From NCBI GenBank assembly GCA_028281705.1, contig JANQJH010000267.1, positions 1-37,588 on the forward strand: 37,588 bases of DNA, read 5' to 3'. A program made the translations under genes and the position numbers. This document shows positions 17,199 to 26,137 of the stretch, in pieces. The notes beneath the pieces are model-generated. The model did no database searches. It saw only the letters and a program-made list of their open reading frames with translations, and was not told where the DNA came from. This DNA is from Verrucomicrobiales bacterium (GTDB lineage Bacteria; Verrucomicrobiota; Verrucomicrobiia; Verrucomicrobiales; DEV007). The number at the start of each line of letters is the position of its first letter. The first letter of the stretch is position 1.

Positions 17199-17840
17199 AT
17201 GAAAGATCTCGGTCATCATCGGCGCGAATATCTCAAGGAAGGTCTGAACCGTGAGAATTTGAAGGCGAATCCCTTCGACCAGTTCACGCATTGGTTTGAG
17301 CAGGCCTGCGAGGCGGGCGTGCTCGAACCGAACGCCATGAGCCTGGCGACGGCTGGGGCCGACGCGCGTCCCTCGTTGCGGACGGTGCTCTTGAAGAAAT
17401 TCGACGAGCGCGGTTTTGTCTTCTTCACCAACTTCGGGAGTCGCAAGGCCAAGGAGATCGCGGATAATGCCAGTGTCTCTCTGCTCTTTCCCTGGCTTGC
17501 CCTGGAGCGGCAGGTGATCATCTCCGGCACGGCAGCCAAAATATCTACGGCGGAGACCTTGAAGTATTTTGTCACCCGTCCATTGGAGAGTCAATTGGGG
17601 GCCTGGGCCTCGACGCAGAGCAGTGTGATTTCATCGCGCAAGGCGCTGCAGATGAAGTTCGCCGAGGTGAAGAAAAAGTTTCAGGGCGGGGAAGTGCCGG
17701 TGCCCAGCTTTTGGGGTGGCTATCGCGTGGAACCCCGGTCGATCGAGTTCTGGCAGGGCGGCAGCGGCCGTCTGCACGATCGTTTTCTCTACACACGAAG
17801 GGAAGATGGCGAGTGGGGGATTGAACGTTTGGCGCCGTGA
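17199..17840 (+). CDS. pdxH: pyridoxamine 5'-phosphate oxidase
   Basis: A 213-residue protein matching PdxH in full length. It oxidises pyridoxamine or pyridoxine 5'-phosphate to pyridoxal phosphate with FMN in the cytoplasm. Recognisable segments are the N-terminal helix ([20 protein letters not shown]), the FMN-binding strands ([36 protein letters not shown]), [14 protein letters not shown], and the C-terminal [19 protein letters not shown] followed by [10 protein letters not shown] and IERLAP. All the usual conserved blocks are present. It starts 5 bp after the octaheme lipoprotein stop, so it shares its transcript, with no obvious functional link. A hairpin terminator follows. Confidence 0.96.
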   Translation: MKDLGHHRREYLKEGLNRENLKANPFDQFTHWFEQACEAGVLEPNAMSLATAGADARPSLRTVLLKKFDERGFVFFTNFGSRKAKEIADNASVSLLFPWLALERQVIISGTAAKISTAETLKYFVTRPLESQLGAWASTQSSVISSRKALQMKFAEVKKKFQGGEVPVPSFWGGYRVEPRSIEFWQGGSGRLHDRFLYTRREDGEWGIERLAP

Positions 17841-17862
17841 TGGGATGGGTGGAAGCAATTGG

Positions 17863-17885
17863 GCGGACAAGACAGGATTGTCCGC
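17863..17885. terminator. bidirectional hairpin between convergent genes
   Basis: GCGGACAA-GACAGGA-TTGTCCGC forms a perfect 8-bp stem with a 7-base loop. It lies between the stops of pdxH (plus) and the monoheme protein gene (minus). There is no long T-tract on either side, so it may act as a processing hairpin or a weak terminator. Confidence 0.5.
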
Positions 17886-17915
17886 ACGACGCGGGAAAGC
17901 GCTAGATGGTGACAG

Positions 17916-19232
17916 TTATCGGTGGTTCGCTCTGGCGGCGAATGCCGGTTTGGTTTCCATGAGGATCGTTAGGATGCGGCTCCGTTCCTTCTCTTTGAGG
18001 TAACGGTAGGTCTCCGTGCCATCGCTGCCCTTGAGGGTGTCGTGAAGCTTGTCATAGAAGCGATCGAGGAAGGGCGAGGGGAGCTGGTCAAAGGATTTGG
18101 AGTAGATCATGTAGCTCAAGCGATGGCGGAAGAGACGGGAGAGGAGGTCGAAGTCTTTGAGAGAACGACCGTCTTGCGAGCGCGGTGCATCGGCGAGAAA
18201 GGCTTCCTGGAAGGCGTCGTCACCTTCCACGCCCCAGCCCTCAAGGGGGAACTCATCCTTGAAAAGCATGGCTTCTAGCAATTTGTCGGACTGGTGGTCG
18301 ATGAATCTCGCAGCGTTGCCGCTCGTGGGCTCATCGAGTTCGGCGGACAATGCCTTGTCGTAGTGCATCCAGCGTCGCGTATTGACGTTGGCCTGGGTGA
18401 TGGCGTTGTGCACCGTGATCTGATGTTCCATGACCATGAGGGCCACGATGTCGCTCTTGTTCGTTAGATAGGCACTGGTATCAATGACATCGTCCAGTGT
18501 TTTGAGGACGCCGTGGTCGGTCACGATTTGGGCGCCAGTGGCACGGTCGTCTTGGCGGTAGAGGCGATTCCCCATGTGGCGTGCCCCGGCGTGGTCTCCC
18601 GTGACGTACCAGCCTCCCCAGCGTTTGGCCAAGGGGCTCGCGTGGTCCGTCTGTGAGGTGCCGGCGCTGAGGATGGGGAATCCGGCCACATCCGGGCGCA
18701 CGGATCGCACCAGCATGCCGGGAACGCCCCCAGTGCGCGTGCCGCCGTGGCAATTGAGGCACTCGGGATCGCGAGTCAGTAGCGGTTTTTCTTCTGGGGC
18801 CTGGGGGATGGAGAGGACGTAAAACACTGGGCCTAGCTTCGGATCCATGGAGATGACCTCGATGTCTCCTCCACGCACCCAGCCGATGTAATACTCCTCG
18901 GAGAAGTAGAGCGCCCGAGGGCGAGCCGGAAGGATGCGGGTATTTTGAAAGCTGGTCTTGGAATAGACGAGCATCTGAGTGGCGATAGGGATCTCCAGTT
19001 TCGTTAGGAGATCCCGGAGGAAATCACGATCGCTCGAGGTATCCATGACAAGGTCACCCTTCTCGATCTGCTCGACCAGGAGGGCCAAGGGATCCCTGGC
19101 TTCGGTGTCGGAGTAGTGGATGGGCGCCTCCTCGTAGAACAACCCGGTGCCGGCAATGATGGGGAGCGCGAGGAGCAACTCCAGCGTGGAAAGGAGAGCG
19201 GTCAATCGAAGCTGGTGCTTGATGTTTCTCAT
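17916..19232 (-). CDS. exported monoheme cytochrome c family protein
   Basis: A 438-residue protein with an N-terminal signal (LRLTALLSTLELLLALPIIA). There is one heme c motif, CLNCHGG, near residue 155, in the setting DPECLNCHGGTRTGGVPG. A second half rich in helices and histidines follows (RRWMHYDKALS, DFDLLSRLFRHRLSYMIYS). The sequence resembles a PVC-group family of exported monoheme proteins of unknown role, but I cannot name a domain for the C-terminal part. It converges with pdxH and stands 207 bp downstream of the methyltransferase on the same strand. Its heme and location place it with the other periplasmic redox proteins of the window. Confidence 0.7.
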   Translation of the reverse strand: MRNIKHQLRLTALLSTLELLLALPIIAGTGLFYEEAPIHYSDTEARDPLALLVEQIEKGDLVMDTSSDRDFLRDLLTKLEIPIATQMLVYSKTSFQNTRILPARPRALYFSEEYYIGWVRGGDIEVISMDPKLGPVFYVLSIPQAPEEKPLLTRDPECLNCHGGTRTGGVPGMLVRSVRPDVAGFPILSAGTSQTDHASPLAKRWGGWYVTGDHAGARHMGNRLYRQDDRATGAQIVTDHGVLKTLDDVIDTSAYLTNKSDIVALMVMEHQITVHNAITQANVNTRRWMHYDKALSAELDEPTSGNAARFIDHQSDKLLEAMLFKDEFPLEGWGVEGDDAFQEAFLADAPRSQDGRSLKDFDLLSRLFRHRLSYMIYSKSFDQLPSPFLDRFYDKLHDTLKGSDGTETYRYLKEKERSRILTILMETKPAFAARANHR

Positions 19233-19394
19233 CGGGTGGAGGCCTTGTCGACGGTAGGAGGGGCCGGCATGAATGGTGCGCAGATCCTGTTCTCTCCCAA
19301 GCCGATCTTGGTTCCAGGCGCCACCAATCGATGTCGGGCTGGTCTCACGGATTGGAAAGTTGTCTCAGGGTCTGTCCTCTCCTTCCAAATAGCC

Positions 19395-19449
19395 GAGGGT
19401 CTGAAGTCCCTCCCACATTCTAGGAAAGTGGCAGGGACTTTAGTCCCTG
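19395..19449. repeat. stem-loop cluster (REP-like) at the methyltransferase 3' end
   Basis: Three overlapping pairings are possible. GAGGG (19395) can pair with CCCTC (19408). The 11 bases at 19406-19416 pair with 19428-19438 at 10 of 11 positions. CAGGGACT (19432) pairs perfectly with AGTCCCTG (19442) around a TT loop. The last hairpin covers the stop codon of the methyltransferase gene. The second and third pairings exclude each other. The element has the look of a small dispersed palindromic repeat and may also terminate the methyltransferase transcript. Confidence 0.5.
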
Positions 19450-20030
19450 TTCTGACTTGCCCCGCGTTTGGCGATGACAAAAGCCTCGTGCCGGCCATCG
19501 GGTGACCACTTCTCTTCGGCGAGGACAATGTCCAAGCCGCTCTGAATGACGAGTTCGGACAGCTCACCTTCTTCGAGAAGAAAGCGTGCGCTGGGGCGGG
19601 GATGCCGTTCCAGGTTGCGCCGGGTGGGCTGCGCAAAGATGAGGACCCCTCTTGGTGAAAGGGTCTCGGCGAAGCTGGCGAACAGTGGACGGTGGAGGTA
19701 ATTGGTGCAGACGATGACGTCCCAGGGACCCGTGGGGAAAGGGTCCTCTTCCAGATCGGTGTGGATCGTGGTGAGGGTGACGTTCCTCTCGCGCGCTTCC
19801 GCGGAGGCGATTTGCAGGGCAACTTGGGAGATATCGGTGAGGGTCACGTCGAATCCACATCTTGCCAACCACAGCGAGTGGCGACCGGTCCCGCCGGCCA
19901 CGTCGAGGGCGGATCCTTGGGGGCGGGGAAGGAGGGCTTCGCAGGCCACCACACGATCCGACAGCGACGAGGCGGAGTAGCCTCGTTCACGGTGAATGGC
20001 GTCCCATTTGTCACGATCTCGATCAAGCAT
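19440..20030 (-). CDS. class I SAM-dependent methyltransferase
   Basis: A 196-residue Rossmann-fold methyltransferase. Motif I is ALDVAGGTGRHSLWLARCG (residues 41-59). The acidic residue after strand 2 is in VTLTDISQVAL, and the strand-4 region is PWDVIVCTNYLHRPLF. The architecture resembles TehB-like small-molecule methyltransferases (opening DKWDAIHRERGY). No substrate-binding features point to a specific acceptor. There is no signal peptide. The gene ends inside a hairpin and is divergent from the PSCyt/PSD1 gene at 20231, with 200 bp between their starts. Confidence 0.85.
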   Translation of the reverse strand: MLDRDRDKWDAIHRERGYSASSLSDRVVACEALLPRPQGSALDVAGGTGRHSLWLARCGFDVTLTDISQVALQIASAEARERNVTLTTIHTDLEEDPFPTGPWDVIVCTNYLHRPLFASFAETLSPRGVLIFAQPTRRNLERHPRPSARFLLEEGELSELVIQSGLDIVLAEEKWSPDGRHEAFVIAKRGASQNRD

Positions 20031-20230
20031 GGTGGCGAGGCATCATGTTAGAATTCGCCGGTTTCTTCCCGGCCCGGGCCTAACTTCGCTGGCTGGGCAA
20101 GAAAGGAAAGGGGAAGCGCAAGAAATGCACCATTCGCGAGGCGCCTGCCATCGCCAGCGGGCCTTTTCTACCGTGGGAGGCACTACCATTTTGGGGTGGA
20201 GGGTTTTATAGAATCACTCGATACTGCCGC

Positions 20231-23074
20231 ATGAAAATGGTTTCGCTTGTTCGGCTGGCGCCGATCTTCATTGGATTTGCCTACTCTGCTGCCTCGGCAG
20301 CCGAAACCACCGTGGATTTCCGGCGAGATATCAGGCCGATTCTGAACAAAAACTGTGCTGGCTGTCATGGTGGGGTGAAGCAGGCCAGCGGCGTCTCTTT
20401 CATCTATCGGGAGGCGGTGCTGGGCCGGGGCAAGAGCGGTGCCTTTGTCGTCGTGCCTGGCCAGCCGGAAGCATCGGGATTGATCAAGCGGATCACCTCG
20501 AGCGATCCCGACGAGCGCATGCCGCCGCCGGATGATCATCCCGAGGGGTTGTCGGAAGAGGCGATCGCGAAATTGACGGCCTGGGTTGAGCAGGGAGCGG
20601 TATGGGAAGATCATTGGGCCTACGAAGCTCCTCGTGTCGCCGAATTGCCGGAGGTGGCGCGCGCGGGGTGGGCCCGGTTTGGCGTCGATCGATTCATTCA
20701 GGCGCGGCTGGAGTCGGAGAGCCTGGCGCCGGGGCCCGAGGCCTCGCCCGAACAGTGGCTTCGACGCGTCCACTTCGATTTGACGGGCGTTCCGCCGACC
20801 CTGGAACAGTTAGACGAATTTTTGAGCCAGCCCAGTGAGGAGGCTTATGAACGTGTGGTCGATGGACTCCTGGAGTCTAAAGCCTATGGCGAACGCTGGG
20901 CCGCCCTTTGGTTAGACCTGGCTCGCTACGCGGATACTCAGGGCTATGAAAAGGATCTCCATCGAGACATCTGGCTCTACCGCGACTGGGTCATTCGCGC
21001 CTTCAACGAAGACATGCCCTTCGACGAGTTCACGGTGAAGCAATTGGCGGGCGACCTCTTGCCGAATGCAAGTCTCGATGACCTCGTGGCCACGGCCTTT
21101 CATCGCAATACTCAAACGAACACCGAGGGCGGCACCGATGATGAAGAGTTTCGCATGGCAGCAGTGATCGACCGGGTGAACACCACGTGGACTGTTTGGC
21201 AGGCCACCACTTTTGGCTGTGTGCAGTGCCACAGTCATCCCTACGAGCCCTTCAAGCAGGAGGAGTTTTATCGTTTCTTGGCGTTCTTCAACAACTCCGA
21301 AGATGCGGATTTGGACAACGACTTTCCCAGGTTGCAGGTACCCAAGGAGCGCTCGCAGCATGCCAGAGCTCGGGACCTTCAATCGAAGATTGAAGCGCTT
21401 CGCTCTGGTCTGAATGCGCCCGGAAAGTTTTTGGAAGCGGAAGTGGCGTGGCAGCCGGTGTCGATTCACGGAGTCTCTGGAGTGCCGGAAGCCGTCTTTG
21501 ACGTCGATGCCGAGGGCGCTGAGGTGCTGGTGGGCGGCACGGTGCCCCAGGGAGCCACCTATGTCGTGGAGGCGACGGCGAAACCGTTCACCGCCATCCG
21601 GATCGAACTCTTGCCGGAGTCGGATGATCCCAGCCAAATGCCGGAGCATGGTCAGGTGCTCTCACATTTCCGGGTCGAAGCGGAGGGGGAGGAGATCGAA
21701 TTGGAGACGGTTTATAGCGAACGGCTGGCCGGGCCCTTCGATCCGCAGGAATCGCTGCGCAAGGGTGCGGCGGGTGGCGGGGCGCATCCCAAGATCTGGG
21801 AACCGGTTTGGTTAGTCGCGGTGGCGGGCAAACGTGAGAACCCATCGGGCGGCCGCCTGCATTTTCATCTCAATCAGGATGTGCGTAGTTCCACGACCAA
21901 GGGCAGTATCATCCGTCGCTTCCGTTTGGCGACCACCGATGATCCTCGATGGACAAGGCTCTCCGCGGAACGGGATGACCAGCCTCTCGAGCGCTTGCGG
22001 AAGGAACTCAAAGAGATCGAGAGCAGTCGCCTCCCGGTGATGCGCGAGCGTTCGCCCGAGGCCACGCGAGAGACGCGTATCTTTCGCCGCGGCAATTTCA
22101 TGGACAAGGATCGCGTGGTCGCGCGGGGATTTCCGGCTTCACTGCACCAGTCCGATGAGACCACGCTCGATCGCCTGAGCATGGCGCGGTGGATCGTGGC
22201 CCCTGACAATCCGCTAACGGCTCGCGTGCTGGTCAATCGGCTCTGGGCGTCGCTTTTTGGCCGGGGGCTGGTGGAGACCTTGGAAGATTTCGGGTCGACC
22301 GGGACGAGACCCTCACACCCTGCTTTGTTAGACTGGCTTGCCCTGCGCTTGCAAAATGAACATGGTTGGCATCTGAAACCTTTCCTCAGAGAACTCACAC
22401 TCTCGGCAACCTATCGCCAGGACCATGCGATCGCCCCGGAGGTATTGGCCCGGGACCCGGAGAACCGGCTGCTCTCCCGCGGGCCGCGCACTCGCTTGAC
22501 AGCCGAGATGTTTCGCGATCAGGCATTGGGCGTGGCCGGTTTGCTCTCGCCCAAGATGTACGGGCGCTCCGTCATGCCGCCGCAACCGGATGGCGTTTGG
22601 AGCGTGGTCTACAGCAACTCGAAATGGGTCACGCCGGAGGGCGAGGATCGTTATCGGAGGGGGCTCTATACCTATTGGCGGAGAACGAGCCCCTACCCGA
22701 GTTTTCTCTCCTTTGACGCGCCCAGCCGCGAGGTCTGTACCGCCCGCAGAATTGCGACGAACACGCCCTTGCAGGCCTTGGTGGCCCTGAACGATCCCGT
22801 ATACATCGAGGCGGCGCAGTCCTTGGCCCGCCGGATGTTGCAGCATGGCGGCGAGACTCTCAGCTCGCAGCTGCAGTTAGGCTACCGGCTGGTGACGCAG
22901 CGTGAACCGGGTGCGAAGATCCTTGATCGTCTCCTGGCTCTCGTGCAGGACGCCGAGCGCAGCTATCGCGCCGATCCCGAGAGTTCAAAGGCCATGGCGG
23001 GGACTCCGCGCGAGGCGGCCCTCACCTTGGCGGCCAACACCATCCTCAATCTTGACGCTGCCCTGACCAAGTAA
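20231..23074 (+). CDS. planctomycete-type cytochrome PSCyt1-PSCyt2-PSD1 protein
   Basis: A 947-residue exported protein with a signal peptide (LVRLAPIFIGFAYSAASAAE). PSCyt1 carries the heme motif CAGCHGG near residue 40. PSCyt2/DUF1549 follows (ARYADTQGYEKDLHRDIWLY) with a second motif CVQCHSHPYEP. A beta-rich middle region of about 200 residues (residues 400-600, FRVEAEGEEIELETVYSERL) is unlike the LamG insert of the copy at 10142 and resembles a discoidin-like sandwich. PSD1/DUF1553 ends the protein (PLTARVLVNRLWASLFGRGL, NTPLQALVALNDPVY). A TATAGA box at 20207-20212 may be the -10 element. The DUF1501 gene begins 12 bp after the stop. Confidence 0.9.
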   Translation: MKMVSLVRLAPIFIGFAYSAASAAETTVDFRRDIRPILNKNCAGCHGGVKQASGVSFIYREAVLGRGKSGAFVVVPGQPEASGLIKRITSSDPDERMPPPDDHPEGLSEEAIAKLTAWVEQGAVWEDHWAYEAPRVAELPEVARAGWARFGVDRFIQARLESESLAPGPEASPEQWLRRVHFDLTGVPPTLEQLDEFLSQPSEEAYERVVDGLLESKAYGERWAALWLDLARYADTQGYEKDLHRDIWLYRDWVIRAFNEDMPFDEFTVKQLAGDLLPNASLDDLVATAFHRNTQTNTEGGTDDEEFRMAAVIDRVNTTWTVWQATTFGCVQCHSHPYEPFKQEEFYRFLAFFNNSEDADLDNDFPRLQVPKERSQHARARDLQSKIEALRSGLNAPGKFLEAEVAWQPVSIHGVSGVPEAVFDVDAEGAEVLVGGTVPQGATYVVEATAKPFTAIRIELLPESDDPSQMPEHGQVLSHFRVEAEGEEIELETVYSERLAGPFDPQESLRKGAAGGGAHPKIWEPVWLVAVAGKRENPSGGRLHFHLNQDVRSSTTKGSIIRRFRLATTDDPRWTRLSAERDDQPLERLRKELKEIESSRLPVMRERSPEATRETRIFRRGNFMDKDRVVARGFPASLHQSDETTLDRLSMARWIVAPDNPLTARVLVNRLWASLFGRGLVETLEDFGSTGTRPSHPALLDWLALRLQNEHGWHLKPFLRELTLSATYRQDHAIAPEVLARDPENRLLSRGPRTRLTAEMFRDQALGVAGLLSPKMYGRSVMPPQPDGVWSVVYSNSKWVTPEGEDRYRRGLYTYWRRTSPYPSFLSFDAPSREVCTARRIATNTPLQALVALNDPVYIEAAQSLARRMLQHGGETLSSQLQLGYRLVTQREPGAKILDRLLALVQDAERSYRADPESSKAMAGTPREAALTLAANTILNLDAALTK

Positions 23075-23085
23075 CTCATCGATTC

Positions 23086-24555
23086 ATGAAACCGACCGTG
23101 CCATCCCACTATTCTGAGTTATTGGGTCAAACGAGGCGTCATTTTCTCCGTGATTGCACCACGGGATTGGGTGCTCTTTGGTTTGCCTCCGCCACCGGCG
23201 CCCTGGGGAGTATCACACGCGATCCCGCGAAGGCGCTCGCCCCCCTCGATCCGCACGCTGCGGGGAAGGTGAAGCGGGTCATTTACCTGCACATGGCGGG
23301 CGGCCCGAGCCAGCTCGAACTCTTCGATCACAAACCCGAACTCGAGCGGCTGGATGGCGAGGATTGCCCTGCGTCCTTCCTCGAAGGCAAGCGGTTTGCC
23401 TTTATTCAGGGCGTTCCAAAGATGTTAGGACCGCAGTATGCCTTCCGTCAGTCAGGGCAGAGCGGCCAGTGGATCTCCGACCGGCTTCCCCATTTCTCCA
23501 AGGTGGCGGACGACGTCTGTTTCATCAAATCGATGCATACCGACCAGTTCAATCACGCGCCGGCACAGTTGCTCTTGCACACTGGAAACGCCAATCTGGG
23601 TTCCCCGGCGATTGGCTCGTGGGCCACTTATGGATTGGGAACGGAGAATCAGAATCTACCGGGATTTTTGGTGCTTGTCAGTGGCGGGAAGGTTCCCTCG
23701 GCGGGGAAATCGGTCTGGGGCTCCGGGTTTCTTCCTAGCGTCTACCAGGGCGTGCAATGCCGGTCCAAGGGCGATCCCGTGCTCTACCTTTCGAATCCCG
23801 AAGGGATCTCGACTTCGCTGCGTCGACGTATGTTAGATACGCTGAAGGAAATCAATGAGGACACCTACAGCGAGTTGGGTGATCCCGAGACCTTGACCCG
23901 CATCGCCCAGTACGAAATGGCCTTCCGGATGCAGGTCCATGCCAATGAAGCCTTCGATCTCTCCAAGGAACCGGCCAGCATGCATCGCCTCTACGGCACG
24001 GAACCGGGGAGGGAATCCTTTGCCAATAACTGTTTGCTGGCCCGGCGTCTGGCCGAACGAGGCGTGCGGTATCTTCAACTGTTTCACTGGGGCTGGGATT
24101 CCCATGGTGCCAGTGAGGCGGAGGCTCTGAATGGCGGCTTTGTCAAACGTTGCCGGGAAGTGGACCAGCCGATGGCTGCCTTGCTCACGGACTTGAAACA
24201 GAGAGGCCTGTTGGAAGATACCTTGGTCGTGTGGAGTGGGGAGTTTGGCCGGACGCCGATGAGAGAGAATCGCAACGGTGTGGAGATGCGATTCGTCGGA
24301 CGCGATCACAATCCCGGCGCTTTCACCATGTGGATGGCGGGCGGCGGGGTGAAGCCTGGCTTTTCCTTTGGCGAAACGGATCCCTTCGGCTATCACGCGG
24401 TCATCGACAAGGTGAGTACCCAGGATTTTCAGGCCACCTTGCTCCATCTATTGGGATTCGATCACAACCGCTTCACTTACCCGATTCAGGGATTGGAGCA
24501 AAAGCTGCCCGGTGTGGCTAAACCGTCCAAGGTCGTGCAGGGGATTCTCAGTTGA
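23086..24555 (+). CDS. DUF1501 family exported protein
   Basis: A 489-residue DUF1501 protein and partner of the preceding PSCyt/PSD1 gene. The N-terminus has a Tat-like motif (TRRHFLRDCTTGLGALWFAS). Family blocks are [78 protein letters not shown] and LLHLLGFDHNRFTYPIQGLE. Compared with the copy at 13349 it keeps a longer segment between GEFGRT and GRDH. It is likely an exported metal-dependent hydrolase-fold protein; the substrate is unknown. A hairpin with a T-run follows the stop. Confidence 0.92.
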   Translation: MKPTVPSHYSELLGQTRRHFLRDCTTGLGALWFASATGALGSITRDPAKALAPLDPHAAGKVKRVIYLHMAGGPSQLELFDHKPELERLDGEDCPASFLEGKRFAFIQGVPKMLGPQYAFRQSGQSGQWISDRLPHFSKVADDVCFIKSMHTDQFNHAPAQLLLHTGNANLGSPAIGSWATYGLGTENQNLPGFLVLVSGGKVPSAGKSVWGSGFLPSVYQGVQCRSKGDPVLYLSNPEGISTSLRRRMLDTLKEINEDTYSELGDPETLTRIAQYEMAFRMQVHANEAFDLSKEPASMHRLYGTEPGRESFANNCLLARRLAERGVRYLQLFHWGWDSHGASEAEALNGGFVKRCREVDQPMAALLTDLKQRGLLEDTLVVWSGEFGRTPMRENRNGVEMRFVGRDHNPGAFTMWMAGGGVKPGFSFGETDPFGYHAVIDKVSTQDFQATLLHLLGFDHNRFTYPIQGLEQKLPGVAKPSKVVQGILS

Positions 24556-24561
24556 GTTGAG

Positions 24562-24577
24562 AAACGGCTCCGTTTTT
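24562..24577 (+). terminator. rho-independent-type terminator after the DUF1501 gene
   Basis: AAACGG and CCGTTT pair around a very short loop (more likely AAACG-GCTC-CGTTT), followed by further Ts at 24576-24577. It lies seven bases after the DUF1501 stop and touches the stop codon of the convergent TatD-like gene. Confidence 0.55.
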
Positions 24578-25383
24578 CAGGTGGATGCGATGAAGCGCCC
24601 GCTCTGCTCGAGGAAGGCTGCGGGATTGCGGTAGATGATTTGGTCAATGAAATCATCGGCCATGCCGCGACGCTTCATTTCCAGGGCGGTCTTGGGCACG
24701 GCGAGAGGATCGCTCACGCCCCAGTCGCAGGCGCTGTTCATCCACATGCGCTCGGCGCCGTAGATTTCCAACATATCAATGGCGCGGTTCGGTGTCGCCT
24801 TGGATTCCGGGTAAAGTGTCATCCCGGCCCAGAAACCCGCATTCAGGACCAGGGGCGCCGTGTGTTCTTCCACATGATCGATGATGACGCGTCCGGGGTC
24901 AATGTGAGACTGATTCTTCAGGGCATCGATGATGAGTTTGGTCCCTTTGAGCTTGTCCTCCAAATGCGGGGTATGGATGAGAATCAACTGATCGTATTTG
25001 ACGGCGAGATCGATGTGCTTCTCCAAAATTTGGAGTTCGTTTTTGGTGTTTTTGTTGAGGCCGATCTCACCGATGCCCAAGACCGTGGGGCAGTCGAGGA
25101 ACTGGGGGATGAGATCGATAACCGTGTCCGCCAGCCCGGTGTCTTCGGCTTCCTTGGGATTGATGCAGAGCCAGGTGTAGTGCCGGAGACAGAACTTGGC
25201 CGCGCGCTTGGGTTCAAAGTCGGTGATTTGGCGAAAATAGTCGTAGAAGCCTTGGGCCGAGGAGCGATCAAATCCTGCCCAAAAGGCCGGTTCGCATACC
25301 GCGACGCAGCCGGCGGTGGCCATGGCCATGTAGTCATCCGTCGTCCGGCTGACCATGTGCGCATGGGGCTCGATGTATCTCAT
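24577..25383 (-). CDS. TatD/EboB-like metal-dependent hydrolase
   Basis: A 268-residue amidohydrolase-fold protein. The H-x-H metal motif is at residues 7-9 (EPHAHM). Later ligands are seen in GIGEIGLNK (Glu), LIHTPH (His), IIDHVEE (His) and NSACDWG (Asp). The order fits the TatD subgroup. Its overall pattern (SRTTDDYMAMATAGC, CEPAFWAG, NPKEAEDTGLAD, CDWGVSDPLAVPKTALEM) is closest to what I know of the EboB-type hydrolases from ebo gene clusters, which help export cryptic metabolites. The other ebo genes are not in this window. The start overlaps the stop of the upstream small gene by 4 nt (ATGA), so translation is coupled. The substrate is unknown. Confidence 0.8.
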   Translation of the reverse strand: MRYIEPHAHMVSRTTDDYMAMATAGCVAVCEPAFWAGFDRSSAQGFYDYFRQITDFEPKRAAKFCLRHYTWLCINPKEAEDTGLADTVIDLIPQFLDCPTVLGIGEIGLNKNTKNELQILEKHIDLAVKYDQLILIHTPHLEDKLKGTKLIIDALKNQSHIDPGRVIIDHVEEHTAPLVLNAGFWAGMTLYPESKATPNRAIDMLEIYGAERMWMNSACDWGVSDPLAVPKTALEMKRRGMADDFIDQIIYRNPAAFLEQSGRFIAST

Positions 25384-25682
25384 TGGGGGCTCCTTTTCGG
25401 TGAGGTGGTGGTGTCATAGGCCCCGGAGGCACCTTGAGTTTCGGCCACCTGCGCGGGATCCCCGGTGGGATCGCTCAGTAGTTCCAGGATGCGTCTTGTT
25501 CGCCCAGCGGCCTCCGAGGACAGCTCGGCAATGGCCGTTCGCAGAGCTCGGACGCGGAAGTCGTCACCCTGTTCATGTCGCTGAATCCGATCGAGGAAAG
25601 CCGCGACGTCGAGCAGCTTGATGCGGGCGTCCATGAAGCCGTGGTCCACGAGGTTCGGTGAGGTCTTGGGAATGGGTGGCAT
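25380..25682 (-). CDS. small helical protein coupled to the TatD-like hydrolase
   Basis: About 100 residues from the ATG at 25682; in-frame ATGs at 25724 and 25634 are alternatives. The conserved-looking core is MDARIKLLDVAAFLDRIQRH, then DDFRVRALRTAI and RILELLSDPTGDPAQV, mainly amphipathic helices. The C-terminal tail is low-complexity. No named domain is recognised. Its stop codon overlaps the start of the TatD-like hydrolase (ATGA at 25380-25383), strong evidence for a joint role. I infer a dedicated partner or chaperone of that hydrolase. Confidence 0.7.
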   Translation of the reverse strand: MPPIPKTSPNLVDHGFMDARIKLLDVAAFLDRIQRHEQGDDFRVRALRTAIAELSSEAAGRTRRILELLSDPTGDPAQVAETQGASGAYDTTTSPKRSPQ

Positions 25683-25843
25683 GCGTTCTTCCCGTACCGC
25701 TTGACGCATACGGATACCGCTCATCGTTTGCCCTGGGATGCGCAGCATTTGTCGACGCGGAAGTCTTGGCGGATTCAGTGTTGGCGGGCCAGAGTCAGCG
25801 GTTGCTGGCAGCTCTCGATAGGCAATCAACTAATCTCTGGAAC

Positions 25844-26137
25844 TCAAATATTGTGTCGCCAGGAAAGGGGCTCACGTTTCTGATGGAATACGGAGACGAT
25901 CAGTATCTCGTGACGGTTTTGGATGGTGTAAACAATGGTGTAGGGAAACCTTCGGAAGTTACAGTGCCGGTAATCTTCAGAGAGCCGCGACCAAGCCTCG
26001 GGAAACTCCAAGATTCGTTGGATGGTGGCCTCCGCTTCGTCCACGAAGTTGGCGCCGAGACCAGGCACTTTTTCTTCGTAATACTCGGCTGCCTTCGTGA
26101 GTTCAATCAGCGCAGGCGAGAGAAACCGATAGGTCAT
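25844..26137 (-). CDS. ParE/RelE-superfamily toxin
   Basis: A 97-residue protein of the ParE/plasmid-stabilisation toxin fold. The opening MTYRFLSPALIELTKAAEYY, the middle VDEAEATIQRILEFPEAW and the C-terminal FPYTIVYTIQNRHEILIVSV are characteristic. Its start overlaps the antitoxin stop by 4 nt (ATGA at 26134-26137). ParE-type toxins poison gyrase while RelE types cleave mRNA; the absence of clear RelE catalytic residues favours the ParE group. Likely target and activity are inferred from the family. Confidence 0.9.
   Translation of the reverse strand: MTYRFLSPALIELTKAAEYYEEKVPGLGANFVDEAEATIQRILEFPEAWSRLSEDYRHCNFRRFPYTIVYTIQNRHEILIVSVFHQKREPLSWRHNI

Noticed and set aside
20081..20230. Regulatory structure between the methyltransferase and PSCyt/PSD1 starts
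   Set aside because: Apart from a TATAGA box and a short GC palindrome, nothing convincing was found.
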